DNA of 64,000 nucleotides from Luteimonas sp. YGD11-2 (GTDB lineage Bacteria > Pseudomonadota > Gammaproteobacteria > Xanthomonadales > Xanthomonadaceae): NCBI RefSeq assembly GCF_004118975.1, contig NZ_CP035376.1:1612001-1676000 (forward strand). Reading direction: 5' to 3'. Positions 8,746 to 18,581 of this stretch are shown one piece after another (within the stretch, counting starts at the first letter, position 1; each line of letters begins with the position of its first letter). A model generated the notes under the pieces. It had not been told where the DNA came from. It ran no database searches and saw only the letters and a list, made by a program, of their open reading frames with translations. A program made the translations under genes and the position numbers.

Positions 8746-9450
8746 ATGGGCCAGAAGCCACCGCTCCGCACCGGCCGTCGCACGCCGAAATGGCGTCGCC
8801 TTGTGGCGCTGCCCATGCTGTGCCTGCTCGGCCTCCTGCCTGCGTCCGCGGCCTGGGGCTCGGCCGGCTTCCAGCCCGTGGAGTCGATCCGCGCCGCTGC
8901 GCTCACGGCGGCCGGCGGCGGCGAGGGGACCGATGCCACGCTCGATCCCGCACTGCGCATGCCGCGGTGTGCGCAGCCGCTGGAGGCACGCATGACCGGT
9001 GCCGGCACCGCCGAGGTCGCGTGCCCCTCGGGCTGGCGGCTGTTCGTGCCGGTCCGCGTGCATCGCAGCCAGACCGTGCTGGTGCTGTCGCGCAGCGTGG
9101 CTTCAGGCCAGCCGATCACGGCCGATGTCTTCAGCGCCGAGCAGCGCGATGCCACCCGCATCGCCGGTGCCGCGATTGCCGATCCGGTGGACGCGGTGGG
9201 CCGGGTGGCACGACGTACGCTGTCCGCGGGCAGCGTGCTCACCGCGAACGACCTGGTCGCCCCACGGCTGGTCCGTCGCGGCGACACCATCGCCCTGGTC
9301 TCGCGCCGGGGCGGGGTGGAGGTGCGGATGGTTGGTCGTGCACTCGGTGATGCCGGCGAGCACGAGCGCGTCAGCGTCGAGAACCTGTCGTCGCGCCGCA
9401 TCGTGCAGGGCACCGTGGACCCGGACGGCGACGTGCTGGTGAGCCGGTGA
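8746..9450 (+). CDS. flgA: FlgA, P-ring assembly chaperone
   Basis: Periplasmic chaperone for FlgI. It has 234 residues from the ATG at 8746, preceded by AAGGA 6 nt upstream. The frame opens earlier at 8707, but that start would lie inside the sigma-54 -12 element. The N-terminus has a basic stretch then a hydrophobic core (LVALPMLCLLGLLPASAAWG). The C-terminal half is the SAF/ChapFlgA domain (SRSVASGQPITADVFSAEQR; LSAGSVLTANDLVAPRLVRR; ISLVSRRGGVEVRM-like segment). It is divergent from cheV and followed by flgM. Confidence 0.93.
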   Translation: MGQKPPLRTGRRTPKWRRLVALPMLCLLGLLPASAAWGSAGFQPVESIRAAALTAAGGGEGTDATLDPALRMPRCAQPLEARMTGAGTAEVACPSGWRLFVPVRVHRSQTVLVLSRSVASGQPITADVFSAEQRDATRIAGAAIADPVDAVGRVARRTLSAGSVLTANDLVAPRLVRRGDTIALVSRRGGVEVRMVGRALGDAGEHERVSVENLSSRRIVQGTVDPDGDVLVSR

Positions 9451-9525
9451 CGGGCCGGCGGATGCCTCGCGATCAACCCGGCTGCGGCTCGCATGAATAC
9501 GATGAACGGGTGTGGGGAATTCCCC

Positions 9526-9552
9526 TAAAGCTTTTCCGGCACCGGTCGATAA
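9526..9552 (+). promoter_or_regulatory. FliA (sigma-28) promoter of flgM
   Basis: TAAAGCTT-N11-GTCGATAA, 14 of 16 matches to TAAAGTTT-N11-GCCGATAA with exact 11-bp spacing, 43 nt before the flgM ATG. It is the best sigma-28 match in the window. Control of the anti-sigma factor by its own sigma factor is the known feedback arrangement. Confidence 0.85.
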
Positions 9553-9595
9553 CGGCCATGAACCCCCTTACCAACCCGGCGTCAGGACACCTGCC

Positions 9596-9901
9596 ATGAC
9601 CCAGAAGATTGATGGATTGCCCGCCGCAGCGGTGCGCGGCACCGCCCCGGCCCTCGGCCAGGTCGCCCGTGCCGGCGATGCCCGCAAGGCCGTCGAGGCG
9701 CCCGCCGCCGTCGACAGCCTGCGCCTGACCGGCGAGGCCACCGGCCTGCAGGCCCTGCAGCGCGACCTCTCCACCCGCCCCGCGGTCGACGAGACGCGCG
9801 TGCAGGCCGTACGCGAGGCGCTGGCCTCGGGCAGCTACCGGATCGACCCGGAAGCGATCGCCTCGCGCATGCTCGAGCTGGACTCGCAGCTCGCCGGCTG
9901 A
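9596..9901 (+). CDS. flgM: FlgM, anti-sigma-28 factor
   Basis: Binds FliA until the hook is complete, then is exported. It has 101 residues from the ATG at 9596. The open frame from 9512 overlaps the sigma-28 promoter, so the internal ATG is chosen. The sequence starts MTQKIDGLPAAAVRG and the C-terminal helices carry VQAVREALASGSYRIDPEAI and ASRMLELDSQL, typical of FlgM. The stop overlaps the flgN start (TGATG), implying translational coupling. Confidence 0.93.
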   Translation: MTQKIDGLPAAAVRGTAPALGQVARAGDARKAVEAPAAVDSLRLTGEATGLQALQRDLSTRPAVDETRVQAVREALASGSYRIDPEAIASRMLELDSQLAG

Positions 9902-10236
9902 TGTCCGCCGCACAGGCCAGCCTCGAGCGCCTTGCCACCGCGCTCGCCGACGAACGCGAGGCGCTGATCGGCCACGACGTCGAGGCGCTGATGCGCTCCA
10001 CGCGCGAGAAGCTCACCGCGCTGCGCGAGCTCGAGGCCACGACCGACAGCGAGGTCGCCGGCCCGCTGGCGGAACTGGCGGAGCTCAACCGCGCCAACGG
10101 TGCGCTGCTCGCGCGCCGCCGCCGCGAGGTGAACTGGGCGCTGCGTCATCTCGGGCGCGTCGAAAGTACACCGGCCTACGATGCCCACGGCCGTGCCGAG
10201 CAGGCCCGGCATTCGCGCGAACTGGCGGTCGCCTGA
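9901..10236 (+). CDS. flgN: FlgN, export chaperone for FlgK/FlgL
   Basis: Helical chaperone of hook-filament junction proteins. It has 111 residues, rich in Ala, Glu and Arg, with a FlgN-type helical body (ALADEREALIGHDVEALMRS; REKLTALRELE). It shares one base with the flgM stop. The 109-nt gap after it, before the kinase gene, holds only a TATGAT sequence at 10311-10316 as a possible -10 element. Confidence 0.88.
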   Translation: MSAAQASLERLATALADEREALIGHDVEALMRSTREKLTALRELEATTDSEVAGPLAELAELNRANGALLARRRREVNWALRHLGRVESTPAYDAHGRAEQARHSRELAVA

Positions 10237-10345
10237 TCGCGCCACGGCGGAGCAGCGGGCAATTGCAGTTCCCCCGGGGGCGAAGCCGGCGACGCCGGAC
10301 TGCGCAGCGGTATGATGCGGCGCAATGCCGTAACGCCCGTGCGCC

Positions 10346-11551
10346 GTGATCCCAGTTCCGAATCCCACACCTCTTCCCCCGGCCATCCTCGACGAGGCGC
10401 TGGCACGCGTGCAGGAAGGGGTGCTCGTCTACGGTCGCGACGGCACGCTGGTGCACGCCAACCCGGCAGCGCAGGTGCTCTACCGCTCGCATCCGCTGTA
10501 TTCGGGTGCCGCGCCACGCATCGAGGATCTCCTGCCGCCGCACGCCGTGCCGCACGCACGCGAGCACGGGCGCTGGAACGACTACCTGCCGTTCGGCGAG
10601 GGCCGTGTGCTGGCCGCGTGGCTGGACGTGCTGCCCGACGGCGAGCACACCCTGCTGCTGCTGCAGGACCCGGGCCTGGTACGCGACAGCGACCAGGAGC
10701 TGCTGCGCCGGCATGCCGAGCTCAACGTGCGCCTGACCGCCGCCCAGGAACAGCTGCTGCAGGCCGAAAAGATGGCGTCGATCGGCCAGCTCGCCGCGGG
10801 CGTGGCGCACGAGATCAACAACCCGATCGGTTACGTGCACTCCAACCTGGGCAGCCTGCAGGAATACCTCAGCAACCTGTTCGCGCTGGTGGATGCCTAC
10901 GACCGGGCGCTGGCCTCGCCGGACCCGGCCACCCAGCGGCAGGAGATCGACGCCACCCGCGAGCAGCTCGACATCGACTTCATCAGCCGTGACCTGCCGC
11001 AGCTGCTGACCGAATGTCGGCAGGGCATCGAGCGCGTCACCCGCATCGTCAAGGACCTCAAGGACTTCTCGCGCTCCGACCGCGACCATTCCTGGAAGCT
11101 CGCCGACCTGCATGCCGGGCTCGACTCCACCCTCAACATCGTCTGGAACGAGCTGCGCTACAAGGCGACGCTGGACAAGCAGTACGGCACGCTGCCGATG
11201 ATCGAGTGCCTGCAGTCCGAGTTGAACCAGGTCTTCATGAACCTGCTGCTCAATGCCGGCCAGGCGATCGAGGAGCGCGGTGTGATCACCCTGCGCACCG
11301 GCGCCGCCGACGGCATGGTGTGGGTGGAGGTCGGCGACGACGGCAGCGGCATTCCGCCCGACGTCCAGCAGCGCATCTTCGATCCGTTCTTCACCACCAA
11401 GCCGGTCGGCAAGGGCACCGGCCTGGGGCTGTCGATCTCCTACGGCATCGTGGCCAAGCACCACGGCCGCATCGAGGTCGACAGCAGGCCGGGCGAGGGC
11501 AGTCGCTTCCGCGTGGTGCTGCCGACCCGCCAGCCCAAACCCAAGCTCTGA
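10346..11551 (+). CDS. Soluble PAS-type sensor histidine kinase
   Basis: Signal-transduction kinase of 401 residues with no membrane segment visible. It uses a GTG start. Residues about 12-110 look like a PAS domain (EGVLVYGRDGTLVHANPAAQ), then a coiled linker about 118-142, the H-box MASIGQLAAGVAHEINNPIG with phospho-acceptor His155, the N-box (FMNLLLNAGQAIEERG), the G1 box (DDGSGIP), the F-box (FDPFFTTKPVGKG) and the G2 box (GTGLGLSIS). It is convergent with the next gene with a 3-nt gap. That gene carries a receiver domain, making a cognate pair plausible but unproven. Confidence 0.9.
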   Translation: MIPVPNPTPLPPAILDEALARVQEGVLVYGRDGTLVHANPAAQVLYRSHPLYSGAAPRIEDLLPPHAVPHAREHGRWNDYLPFGEGRVLAAWLDVLPDGEHTLLLLQDPGLVRDSDQELLRRHAELNVRLTAAQEQLLQAEKMASIGQLAAGVAHEINNPIGYVHSNLGSLQEYLSNLFALVDAYDRALASPDPATQRQEIDATREQLDIDFISRDLPQLLTECRQGIERVTRIVKDLKDFSRSDRDHSWKLADLHAGLDSTLNIVWNELRYKATLDKQYGTLPMIECLQSELNQVFMNLLLNAGQAIEERGVITLRTGAADGMVWVEVGDDGSGIPPDVQQRIFDPFFTTKPVGKGTGLGLSISYGIVAKHHGRIEVDSRPGEGSRFRVVLPTRQPKPKL

Positions 11552-11554
11552 GGC

Positions 11555-13282
11555 TCAGGCCTGCGGCGACGCCTCGCGGTTGCGCTGGGTGTCGTGGGTG
11601 CGGAAGGCCTGGCGGATGTGCTCGCGCAGCTCGGCGTCGTCCCAGGGCTTGGTCAGGAAGCGGTAGATCGCGCCGCGGTTGATCGCATCGGTCACCGTGG
11701 CCAGGTCGGTATAGCCCGAGAGCACCAGGCGGATGGTGTCGGGGTAGAGCATCTTCACCCGTCCCAGGAACTCGGTGCCGTCCATCTCCGACATGCGCTG
11801 GTCGGACAGGATCACCTGCACCTCGTTGGTGGCCAGCAGCCCGAACGCGTCGCGCACGTTGCCCGCGGCGAGGATGCGGTAGCCATCGCGGCGGAACAGC
11901 CGCACCAGCGCACGCAGCACGTTCTCCTCGTCGTCGACCAGCAGCAGGGTGCGGTCGGTGGTGGTGGCCGCGAACAGTTCCGCGCGCAGGTAGCGCCGGC
12001 GCAGCGCCTGGCCCGCGGCTTCTGCGCTCATCGCCTCGCCGAACAGATAGCCCTGGAAGATGTCGCAGTCGGCACGTCGCAGGAACCCCAGCTGCGCCTC
12101 GGTTTCCACGCCGTTGGCGATCACCTTCATGCCGAGCTGGTGGCCCATCGCGATCATCGCGCGCACGATCGCCGTCTCGCGGCTGCCTGCCGGCGCGGCA
12201 TTGATGAAGCTGCGGTCGATCTTGAGGATGTCGGCCGGGTAACGCACCAGCGCGCCGAGGCTCGCATTGCCGGTGCCGAAGTTGTCCAGGGTCAGGCCCA
12301 CGCCCTCGTGGCGCAGCGCGGCGATGGCCTGGTAGACCGCCTGGGTGTTGGTGCTGAGCGCGCTTTCGTTGATCTCCAGCAGGATTGCCGAATTCGGCAG
12401 CGTGGCGTGCTGCATGCGCGCCAGCAGGCGGTCGACGAAATCTGGCTCGAGCAGCTGCAGTGTCGAGACGTTGACGCCGACGAAGAAGTCGTCGAAGCCC
12501 TGCTCGCGCCACAGCTTGCACTGCTCGATCACCCGCTCGAGCATCCAGTCGCCGATCTGCACGATCACGCCGAGTCGCTCGGCGATCGGCAGGAACCGCT
12601 CCGGCAACAGCAGGCCGAGCACCGGCGACTGCCAGCGGATCAGCGCCTCCATGCCGACGATGCGCCCGTCGCGCGCACTGATCATCGGCTGGAAGCGCAG
12701 GCGCAGCTCGCGGTTGGGCAGGGCGTCGACGATCTGCCGCGCGATCGTGCTCTCGCTCTGCGCGCGGTCGAGCGCCGGTGCCGCGTGCACCTGCACCGGG
12801 TCGTGCACCACGTGCGAGGCGCGGCGGACCGCGGTCTCGGCCAGCTGCAGCAGCTGCGAGGCATCGCTGCCGTGCTGCGGGCACAGGCTGATGCCGACCT
12901 TGGCGCCGAGGAACAGCGTGTAGGGCAGCACCGTCAGCGGCTGCTCGATCGTGGCGATCAGCTGCTGGGCGAGCGCCTGCGCAGTCACCACCGACGCCTG
13001 CGCATCGGGCAGCGCCACCACGAACTCGTCGCTGCCGTGGCGCCAGACATGGCCACGGCCGTCGATCAGCGTCCTCAGCCGTTCGCCAACGGTCTCCAGC
13101 GCGATATCGCCGACCTCGACGCCCATGTTCTGGTTGATCGAGGCGAAGTGGTCGATATCGACGTGCAGCAGCACCAGCGGCGTGCCGCCCTGGCGTGCGG
13201 CATCGACCAGTGCCGCCAGTTCGGGATGGCCGGCACCCAGACGAGGCAGGGGAGGTGGCGCATCCGGATCGGTATTTCGCAT
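11555..13282 (-). CDS. GGDEF(degenerate)-EAL-receiver protein
   Basis: Cyclic-di-GMP signalling protein of 575 residues with an unusual order. Residues about 20-170 are a GGDEF domain with the signature changed to GSDEF. About 185-430 is an EAL domain with EALIRW intact but the loop-6 motif DDFGTG altered to DNFGTG. About 445-560 is a C-terminal receiver domain (LLLVDDEENV; phospho-acceptor Asp in VILSDQRMSEMDG; LSGYTD; TKPWDD). The N-terminal GGDEF is therefore likely non-catalytic and the EAL activity may be reduced; both are inferences. It is convergent with the adjacent sensor kinase gene. Confidence 0.88.
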   Translation of the reverse strand: MRNTDPDAPPPLPRLGAGHPELAALVDAARQGGTPLVLLHVDIDHFASINQNMGVEVGDIALETVGERLRTLIDGRGHVWRHGSDEFVVALPDAQASVVTAQALAQQLIATIEQPLTVLPYTLFLGAKVGISLCPQHGSDASQLLQLAETAVRRASHVVHDPVQVHAAPALDRAQSESTIARQIVDALPNRELRLRFQPMISARDGRIVGMEALIRWQSPVLGLLLPERFLPIAERLGVIVQIGDWMLERVIEQCKLWREQGFDDFFVGVNVSTLQLLEPDFVDRLLARMQHATLPNSAILLEINESALSTNTQAVYQAIAALRHEGVGLTLDNFGTGNASLGALVRYPADILKIDRSFINAAPAGSRETAIVRAMIAMGHQLGMKVIANGVETEAQLGFLRRADCDIFQGYLFGEAMSAEAAGQALRRRYLRAELFAATTTDRTLLLVDDEENVLRALVRLFRRDGYRILAAGNVRDAFGLLATNEVQVILSDQRMSEMDGTEFLGRVKMLYPDTIRLVLSGYTDLATVTDAINRGAIYRFLTKPWDDAELREHIRQAFRTHDTQRNREASPQA

Positions 13283-13291
13283 GCCGGCATT

Positions 13292-15367
13292 CTAGCCAGC
13301 TGGCTGGCTGGCGTGCTTTGCGCTTGCCGCCGGCTCGTACGGCAGCACGGCCTCCACGGTGGTGCCCGCACCGTGCGCGGAGCGGATGTCGAATGCGCCG
13401 CCGACACCGTGCGCACGTTCGCGCATGATCGCCAGGCCCAGCCCGCCTTCCGCGGGCGTGTCGAACCCGCGGCCGTCGTCGACGACCTGCAGGTGCAGGC
13501 GGTCACCTTGGTCCTGCAGCCACAGTGACACGCGCGCGGGCGCCGCATGCCGCAGCGCGTTGGTCATCGCTTCCTGCGCGATGCGGAAGCAGGCCTGCTC
13601 CACCTCGCGCTCCGGCCGCTGTGGCAGCACGCCGATGGCGAGGTCCAGTTCCACGCCCGCATGCGCGAACAGCCGCTCGGCATGCCAGCGCAGCGCCGCC
13701 TCCAGGCCCAGCGCGTCGAGTTGCGGTGGACGCAGCAGGATCGAGATGTCGCGCAGCCGTGACAGCGTGGCATCGGCCAGCGCGAGCACGTCGTCGAGAT
13801 CGTCACGCCGCCGCGCAGGGTCGTCCTCGTCCATTGCCGCACTCGCCGACATCTTGATCGCGGTGATCGACTGGCCGATGTCGTCGTGCAGGTCACGCGA
13901 GATCCGGCGCCGTTCGTCCTCCTGCACCGAGAAGATGCGTGCCGCCATCGCCTGCAGCTGCTGGTTGCCGGCGGTCAGCTCGTCGCGCATGCGCTCGGCA
14001 TCCGATAGGTCGCGCATCACCACCACGGTGCAGATGGCGTCCTCGTAGCGGGTCTCGGCGGCGGTCAGCGCGGCATTGAACAGGCTGCCGTCGCTGCGGC
14101 GCATGCGCGGCGTGCGCACGGCGGCATCCGGCGACTGTCCCGGCATGAGTGCGGCGCGCAGCCACTCGCGCAGCAGCGGCACATCGTCCTCGGCCACCAA
14201 TGCCTGCACCGGCAACCCGGGCATCGATTCCACCGGCCGCCCGAACGCCTCGGCGCACGCGGGGTTGGCGTAGCGCACGCGGTCGCCGGCCAGCAGGATC
14301 ACGCCGTCGGGCAGGGCGCGGATCAGGTCATGGAACTGGCGCTCGCGTTCGCGCAGCTGGCGGCGCGCGGCTTCGGCCTCGGTGATGTCCTGCAGGGTGC
14401 CGCGCAGCAGATGGGGCGCGCCGTCGTCGGTGGCGCGCGCGCCGCGCAGCTGCAGCCGGCGCGTGCCATCCGGGGTTTCCAGCGGGATCACCACGTCCAG
14501 GGTCGTCCCGTGGCCGGAAGCCAGCGCGTCCAGCAGGCTGGACAGCTCGCCGCCCCAGCCGGGCAATGAATCGAGCAGCAGGCCCCGGACGTCGGCGCCG
14601 TCACCGGCAGGCGCACGGATGCCGAGCATGCGGCAGGTTTCCTCGGACAGATGGCCGTGGCCCGATGCCGGATCGAATTCCCACGACCCCAGGCAGGCCA
14701 GCTGCTGGGCTTCGCGCATGCGCCGCGCACTCTGCGCACGCTCGCGCTCGGCGCCGATCTCGGCCGTGCGATCGCGCATGCTGACCAGTCGCGCCTCGCG
14801 GCCGTCGTGGTCGAGCCGCGCGACATGCAGCTCGACATCGTGCCGGCGCCCCCCGGGCAGGTGGATGCGCCGGATCGTCGCCGGTCGGCCTTCCTCGCCG
14901 GGGTGCGGCAGCACGCCCTGCAGCGCCGCGGCGTCGGCAGGCAGCGCATCATCCGCCCCCAGCCCGAAGAACCTGCGTGCCGCCGGATTGACGTACAGCA
15001 GCCGGCCGCTGCCGGCCTCGTGCAGCCACAGCGGATCGGGATGGCGCTCCAGCAGCTCGCGATAACGCTGCGCGTAATCAAGGGTGGCGCGGTGGGCACG
15101 TTCGATGCCGCGCGCCTGGTTGCGCAGCAGCAGCCACAGCGCCGCCGCACTGGCCAGCACGAACAGCAGACCCTTGACCGACTGCGCCACCCGCACCGCG
15201 GCCGCGGGCAACAGTCCTTCCACCAGGTGATCGCTGAACAGGATCCACGCGCCGGCCAGCACCAGGTAAAGCAACGGGATCCACCAGCGGATTCCCGCCA
15301 GGCTCTGGCGCAGGCCGGAACGATATGCACGCGCCGTGTCGCTGCCTTCCTCTCGCGCTGCTGCCAT
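13292..15367 (-). CDS. Membrane PAS-containing sensor kinase of the NarX/DegS (HisKA_3) type
   Basis: A 691-residue kinase. The ATG at 15367 is chosen because GGAAGGA stands 5 nt upstream; a longer frame starts at 15391. Two hydrophobic segments near residues 28-48 and 62-82 (IPLLYLVLAGAWILF; GLLFVLASAAALWLLL) are followed by about three PAS-like regions. A HisKA_3 dimerisation domain follows with the H-box ERRRISRDLHDDIGQSITAI, then a HATPase domain (EAMTNALRHAAPARVSL; DDGRGFD; GLGLAIMRERA). No LuxR-type partner regulator lies next to it. It is divergent from the PAS-GGDEF-EAL gene. Confidence 0.9.
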   Translation of the reverse strand: MAAAREEGSDTARAYRSGLRQSLAGIRWWIPLLYLVLAGAWILFSDHLVEGLLPAAAVRVAQSVKGLLFVLASAAALWLLLRNQARGIERAHRATLDYAQRYRELLERHPDPLWLHEAGSGRLLYVNPAARRFFGLGADDALPADAAALQGVLPHPGEEGRPATIRRIHLPGGRRHDVELHVARLDHDGREARLVSMRDRTAEIGAERERAQSARRMREAQQLACLGSWEFDPASGHGHLSEETCRMLGIRAPAGDGADVRGLLLDSLPGWGGELSSLLDALASGHGTTLDVVIPLETPDGTRRLQLRGARATDDGAPHLLRGTLQDITEAEAARRQLRERERQFHDLIRALPDGVILLAGDRVRYANPACAEAFGRPVESMPGLPVQALVAEDDVPLLREWLRAALMPGQSPDAAVRTPRMRRSDGSLFNAALTAAETRYEDAICTVVVMRDLSDAERMRDELTAGNQQLQAMAARIFSVQEDERRRISRDLHDDIGQSITAIKMSASAAMDEDDPARRRDDLDDVLALADATLSRLRDISILLRPPQLDALGLEAALRWHAERLFAHAGVELDLAIGVLPQRPEREVEQACFRIAQEAMTNALRHAAPARVSLWLQDQGDRLHLQVVDDGRGFDTPAEGGLGLAIMRERAHGVGGAFDIRSAHGAGTTVEAVLPYEPAASAKHASQPAG

Positions 15368-15420
15368 GTGGTCCTTCCGAGGGTGCTGCACCCGAGTCTA
15401 GCCGCCCCCGCAGGCGCGCC

Positions 15421-15447
15421 TCAATTTCCGGCCGGTGCCGCCGTTAC
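15421..15447 (+). promoter_or_regulatory. Possible FliA-type promoter of the PAS-GGDEF-EAL gene
   Basis: TCAATTTC-N11-GCCGTTAC, 11 of 16 matches to the sigma-28 consensus with exact spacing, 60 nt before the ATG at 15507. This is weak on its own. It is reported because the same -10 variant occurs before cheV. Confidence 0.35.
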
Positions 15448-15506
15448 CGATGGACAAGCCATGCCGACCACGGCCGGGCGGCACGCAACCGGAGCGATTC
15501 GCGCAG

Positions 15507-18269
15507 ATGGATCCTGGCGTCATCTCGAGCCTGCTCAGCCATCCGTTGCCGGATGGCCTGCTGCTGCTTGACCGCGACGGCCGCTGCCTGCTGGCCAATG
15601 CCGCGGCGCAGGGGCGCGGGCTGGATGCGCTGGTCGAACGCCATGCGCCCTCGCTGGCCGGCCTGCGCGCGCGGCTGTCGCAGGGTGAGGATGCCGTGGA
15701 CTGCGAACTGCCGGGCGCCGATGGCGCGCTGCAGGCCTGCATGCGCGTGGTCAGCCGCGACCAGCAGGGCGTGGTGGCCTATTCGCTGAGCGTGCAGCTG
15801 TCGTCGGTGGCGGGTGCATGGCTGGAAGCGGCGGAGTCGGGTGGCCATGGCCTGTGGGTCTGGGACATCCGCCAGGACCGTCTGCAGCGTTCCGTCTCCT
15901 GGCTGAGACTGATGGGCCACGAGGGTGCGTCGGCGGCTGTCGGCAGCTTCGCCGATGCCCAGCGCCGCGCCCATCCCGATGACCGCGGCCGCCTGCGCGC
16001 CGCGCTCGAAGCGCACCTGGCCGGGCGCAGCCCCGCTTATTTGTGCGAGTACCGCTGCCTGCATCGCGACGGCAGCTGGCGCTGGGTGCGCGACGCCGGC
16101 CGCGTGACCGCCTGGGATGCCAGTGGCACGCCATTGCGCATGGCCGGCACCGTCACGGGCATCGGCAGCCAGAAGCAGCTTGAACAGCGCCTGCGCGAGC
16201 AGCGCGGGCTGGTCGAGGAAACACAGCGACTGGCCGGCATGGCCAGCTGGACCTGGGATGCATCCACCGACGTGGTCTGGTGCACGCGCGAGCTGCGTAC
16301 CGCACTGGGCCTCGACGACGGGCTGCGCGTGCGCGCGTGGCTGCGGCGCTGCCGTGGCGATCGCCAGGCATTGCGGCAGGGCTGGAACCGGCTCCGCCAG
16401 GGCGACGGCACCACCAGCTTCGAGCTCACCGTGGAAGCTGCGGCCGGGCGCCTGCACCTGCAGGTCTGGGCCTCGCCGCGCTGTGATGGCGAACGGCTGT
16501 TGCGGGTGATCGCACAGATCCAGGACCTCACGGCACAGCGTCGCGCCGATGCGGCCAACCGCCGCCGCGGCGAACTGCTGCGCCGGGTGGCCGAGCTGGG
16601 CCGCATCGGCGGCTGCGAGATCGACGCCGGCACCCGCACCCTGCACTGGACCGAGGAGTGCGCGCGCCTGCACGGGCGCGAAGGCAGCACGATGGCGCTC
16701 GACGAGCTGCTGCGCCACTACACGATCGAATCGCGCGACGCCCTGCACGAGGCGATGGCGCGGGTGGCCGATGGCGCCGATGCGATCTCGCTGGACCTGT
16801 GCTTCTACCGTCCCGACGGCGTGCAGGTGTGGGTGCAGGCGGTGGTCGAGTTCGACCGCGACGGCGCGACCCGCGGGCGGCACCTGGTGTTGTTCCGCGA
16901 CATCTCGCGCGAGCGCGAGGCCAGCGCACGCATCGAACTGCTGTCCCACTACGACACCCTGACCCGGCTGCCCAACCGCACCCGGCTGCGCGAGGAGATC
17001 GAGGCGGTGCTGGCCGCGGCCGATTGCGCGACCGGCCATGCACTGCTGCTGCTCGACCTCGACGGATTCGGCGGCATCAATGAGGCCCATGGCCACGCCG
17101 CCGGAGATACCGTGCTCAAGACCGTCGCCGCGCGCCTGCACATGCTGGTGGATGCCGGCGATCTCTTCGGGCGCCTGGGGGGCGACGAGTTCGTGGTGCT
17201 GCTGCGCCAGGGCGAGGGCCGCGAGGCGATCGCCGCCACCGCCCAGCGCATCGTCACCGGCCTGTCGGACCCGGTGCCGGTGGATGGCGAGATCCTGCGG
17301 TTCGGCGTCAGCGCCGGCATCGCGATCCGCCCCGCGGACGTCGGCTTCGACGAGCTGCTGCGCGCCGCGGCCGCGGCCCTGCACAACGCCAAGCAGGACG
17401 ATGGCCGCAACCGCATCCAGTTCCACAGCCCGGAAGCGTGGCGTCGTTCGCGCCGGCGCCTGGACCTCGAGCAGGCCATGCGCGGTGCGCTCGAGCGTGA
17501 TGAATTCTCGCTGGTCTACCAGCCGCTGTACGAACTGCGCAGCGGCACCGTCGTCGGCGTGGAAGCGCTGCTGCGCTGGCATCACCGCGAGCTCGGCCAT
17601 TGCCCGCCGGACGAGTTCATCCCGATCGCCGAGGCCACCGGCGACATCGCCGCCATCGGCGACTGGGTCCTGCGCGAGGCCTGCAGCCAGGCGGCGGCAT
17701 GGGCGCGCGCCGGCATCGCCCTGGGGCGGATGTCGGTCAACGTATCGGCGGTCCAGCTGCGCGATCCGGGCTTCGCCGCGCGCGTGCTGGGAGCCTGCGC
17801 GGAGAGCGGCTGGCCGCCCACGCAGCTCGAACTCGAACTCACGGAGTCGGCGCTGCTGCGCGACACGCCGGCGTTGTGGCACTGCTTCGAGGTGTTCGCT
17901 CGCGAAGGCGTGGCGCTGGCCATCGACGACTTCGGCATCGGCTTCTCCAGCCTCAGCTACCTCAGCCGGTTCCCGGTGGGGCGGCTGAAGATCGACCGCA
18001 GCTTCATTGCCGGCCTGGGCGAGGGCCGCCGCTCGGCCGAGGTGACCCGCGCGATCATCCAGCTCGGCAAGGCCTTGCGGATGCAGGTGCTCGCCGAAGG
18101 CGTGGAGACCGCGGACGACGAACGCCTGCTGCGCGAGTTCGGCTGCGACGAGGTGCAGGGTTTCCTGTACGCGCGGCCGTTGCCGGCGCACGAAGTGGCC
18201 CGCTGGTTGCAGCCGCGGCCCGGAGACGCCATGGCCGAGTCCGCCCGGGTGACCGTCCTGCGGCGCTGA
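15507..18269 (+). CDS. Multi-PAS GGDEF-EAL cyclic-di-GMP protein
   Basis: About 920 residues. The frame is open from a GTG at 15435 (944 residues), with further starts at 15450 and 15507. The last is preferred because the first two lie in or next to the possible promoter, but the choice is uncertain. There are four PAS-like regions (starts near [69 protein letters not shown]). These are followed by a GGDEF domain with an intact [12 protein letters not shown] signature and an EAL domain with [15 protein letters not shown] and [11 protein letters not shown]. Both catalytic signatures look intact, so it could be bifunctional. No membrane segments are seen. Confidence 0.9.
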   Translation: MDPGVISSLLSHPLPDGLLLLDRDGRCLLANAAAQGRGLDALVERHAPSLAGLRARLSQGEDAVDCELPGADGALQACMRVVSRDQQGVVAYSLSVQLSSVAGAWLEAAESGGHGLWVWDIRQDRLQRSVSWLRLMGHEGASAAVGSFADAQRRAHPDDRGRLRAALEAHLAGRSPAYLCEYRCLHRDGSWRWVRDAGRVTAWDASGTPLRMAGTVTGIGSQKQLEQRLREQRGLVEETQRLAGMASWTWDASTDVVWCTRELRTALGLDDGLRVRAWLRRCRGDRQALRQGWNRLRQGDGTTSFELTVEAAAGRLHLQVWASPRCDGERLLRVIAQIQDLTAQRRADAANRRRGELLRRVAELGRIGGCEIDAGTRTLHWTEECARLHGREGSTMALDELLRHYTIESRDALHEAMARVADGADAISLDLCFYRPDGVQVWVQAVVEFDRDGATRGRHLVLFRDISREREASARIELLSHYDTLTRLPNRTRLREEIEAVLAAADCATGHALLLLDLDGFGGINEAHGHAAGDTVLKTVAARLHMLVDAGDLFGRLGGDEFVVLLRQGEGREAIAATAQRIVTGLSDPVPVDGEILRFGVSAGIAIRPADVGFDELLRAAAAALHNAKQDDGRNRIQFHSPEAWRRSRRRLDLEQAMRGALERDEFSLVYQPLYELRSGTVVGVEALLRWHHRELGHCPPDEFIPIAEATGDIAAIGDWVLREACSQAAAWARAGIALGRMSVNVSAVQLRDPGFAARVLGACAESGWPPTQLELELTESALLRDTPALWHCFEVFAREGVALAIDDFGIGFSSLSYLSRFPVGRLKIDRSFIAGLGEGRRSAEVTRAIIQLGKALRMQVLAEGVETADDERLLREFGCDEVQGFLYARPLPAHEVARWLQPRPGDAMAESARVTVLRR

Positions 18270-18581
18270 TCGATCCTGCGCCTGCACCATAGGCGGGCCG
18301 CCCACGACCCGGCCTCACGGCCGTGCGCCAGCGCTCGGTGGCAGGCAACTGGTCGTGACCCGATCGTGGACCTCCGGACGCTGCGCCCTGCAGCCGGCCA
18401 CGCGCACGCAGGAGGCTCCGACCGGTCCTGCGCCCGCGATCACCGCGTCCACGCGAACTGCGTCCTGGGTCGCAAATGCCACCGAAGATGCGTGGAATCG
18501 CGCGGCAACCGGCGCAAACGCTAAAGGCCGGTCGACGGGGGCCGATACCGGGTCCGTAGAGCCCGCCCCTGAGAGCGCCCC
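18270..18581. other. Intergenic region with chemoreceptor promoter
   Basis: A 312-nt gap between the c-di-GMP gene and the chemoreceptor gene. No convincing gene is seen. Its only recognisable content is the FliA-type element at 18522-18548. Confidence 0.6.
18522..18548 (+). promoter_or_regulatory. FliA (sigma-28) promoter of the chemoreceptor gene
   Basis: TAAAGGCC-N11-GCCGATAC, 12 of 16 matches with exact spacing. The TAAAG and GCCGATA cores are perfect. It lies 33 nt before the ATG at 18582. Chemoreceptor genes are classic late flagellar (class 4) genes. Confidence 0.75.

Noticed and set aside
15444-18305. 953-codon minus-strand frame opposite the PAS-GGDEF-EAL gene
   Set aside because: Antisense shadow. 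The plus-strand frame carries intact GGDEF and EAL motifs, the minus frame none.
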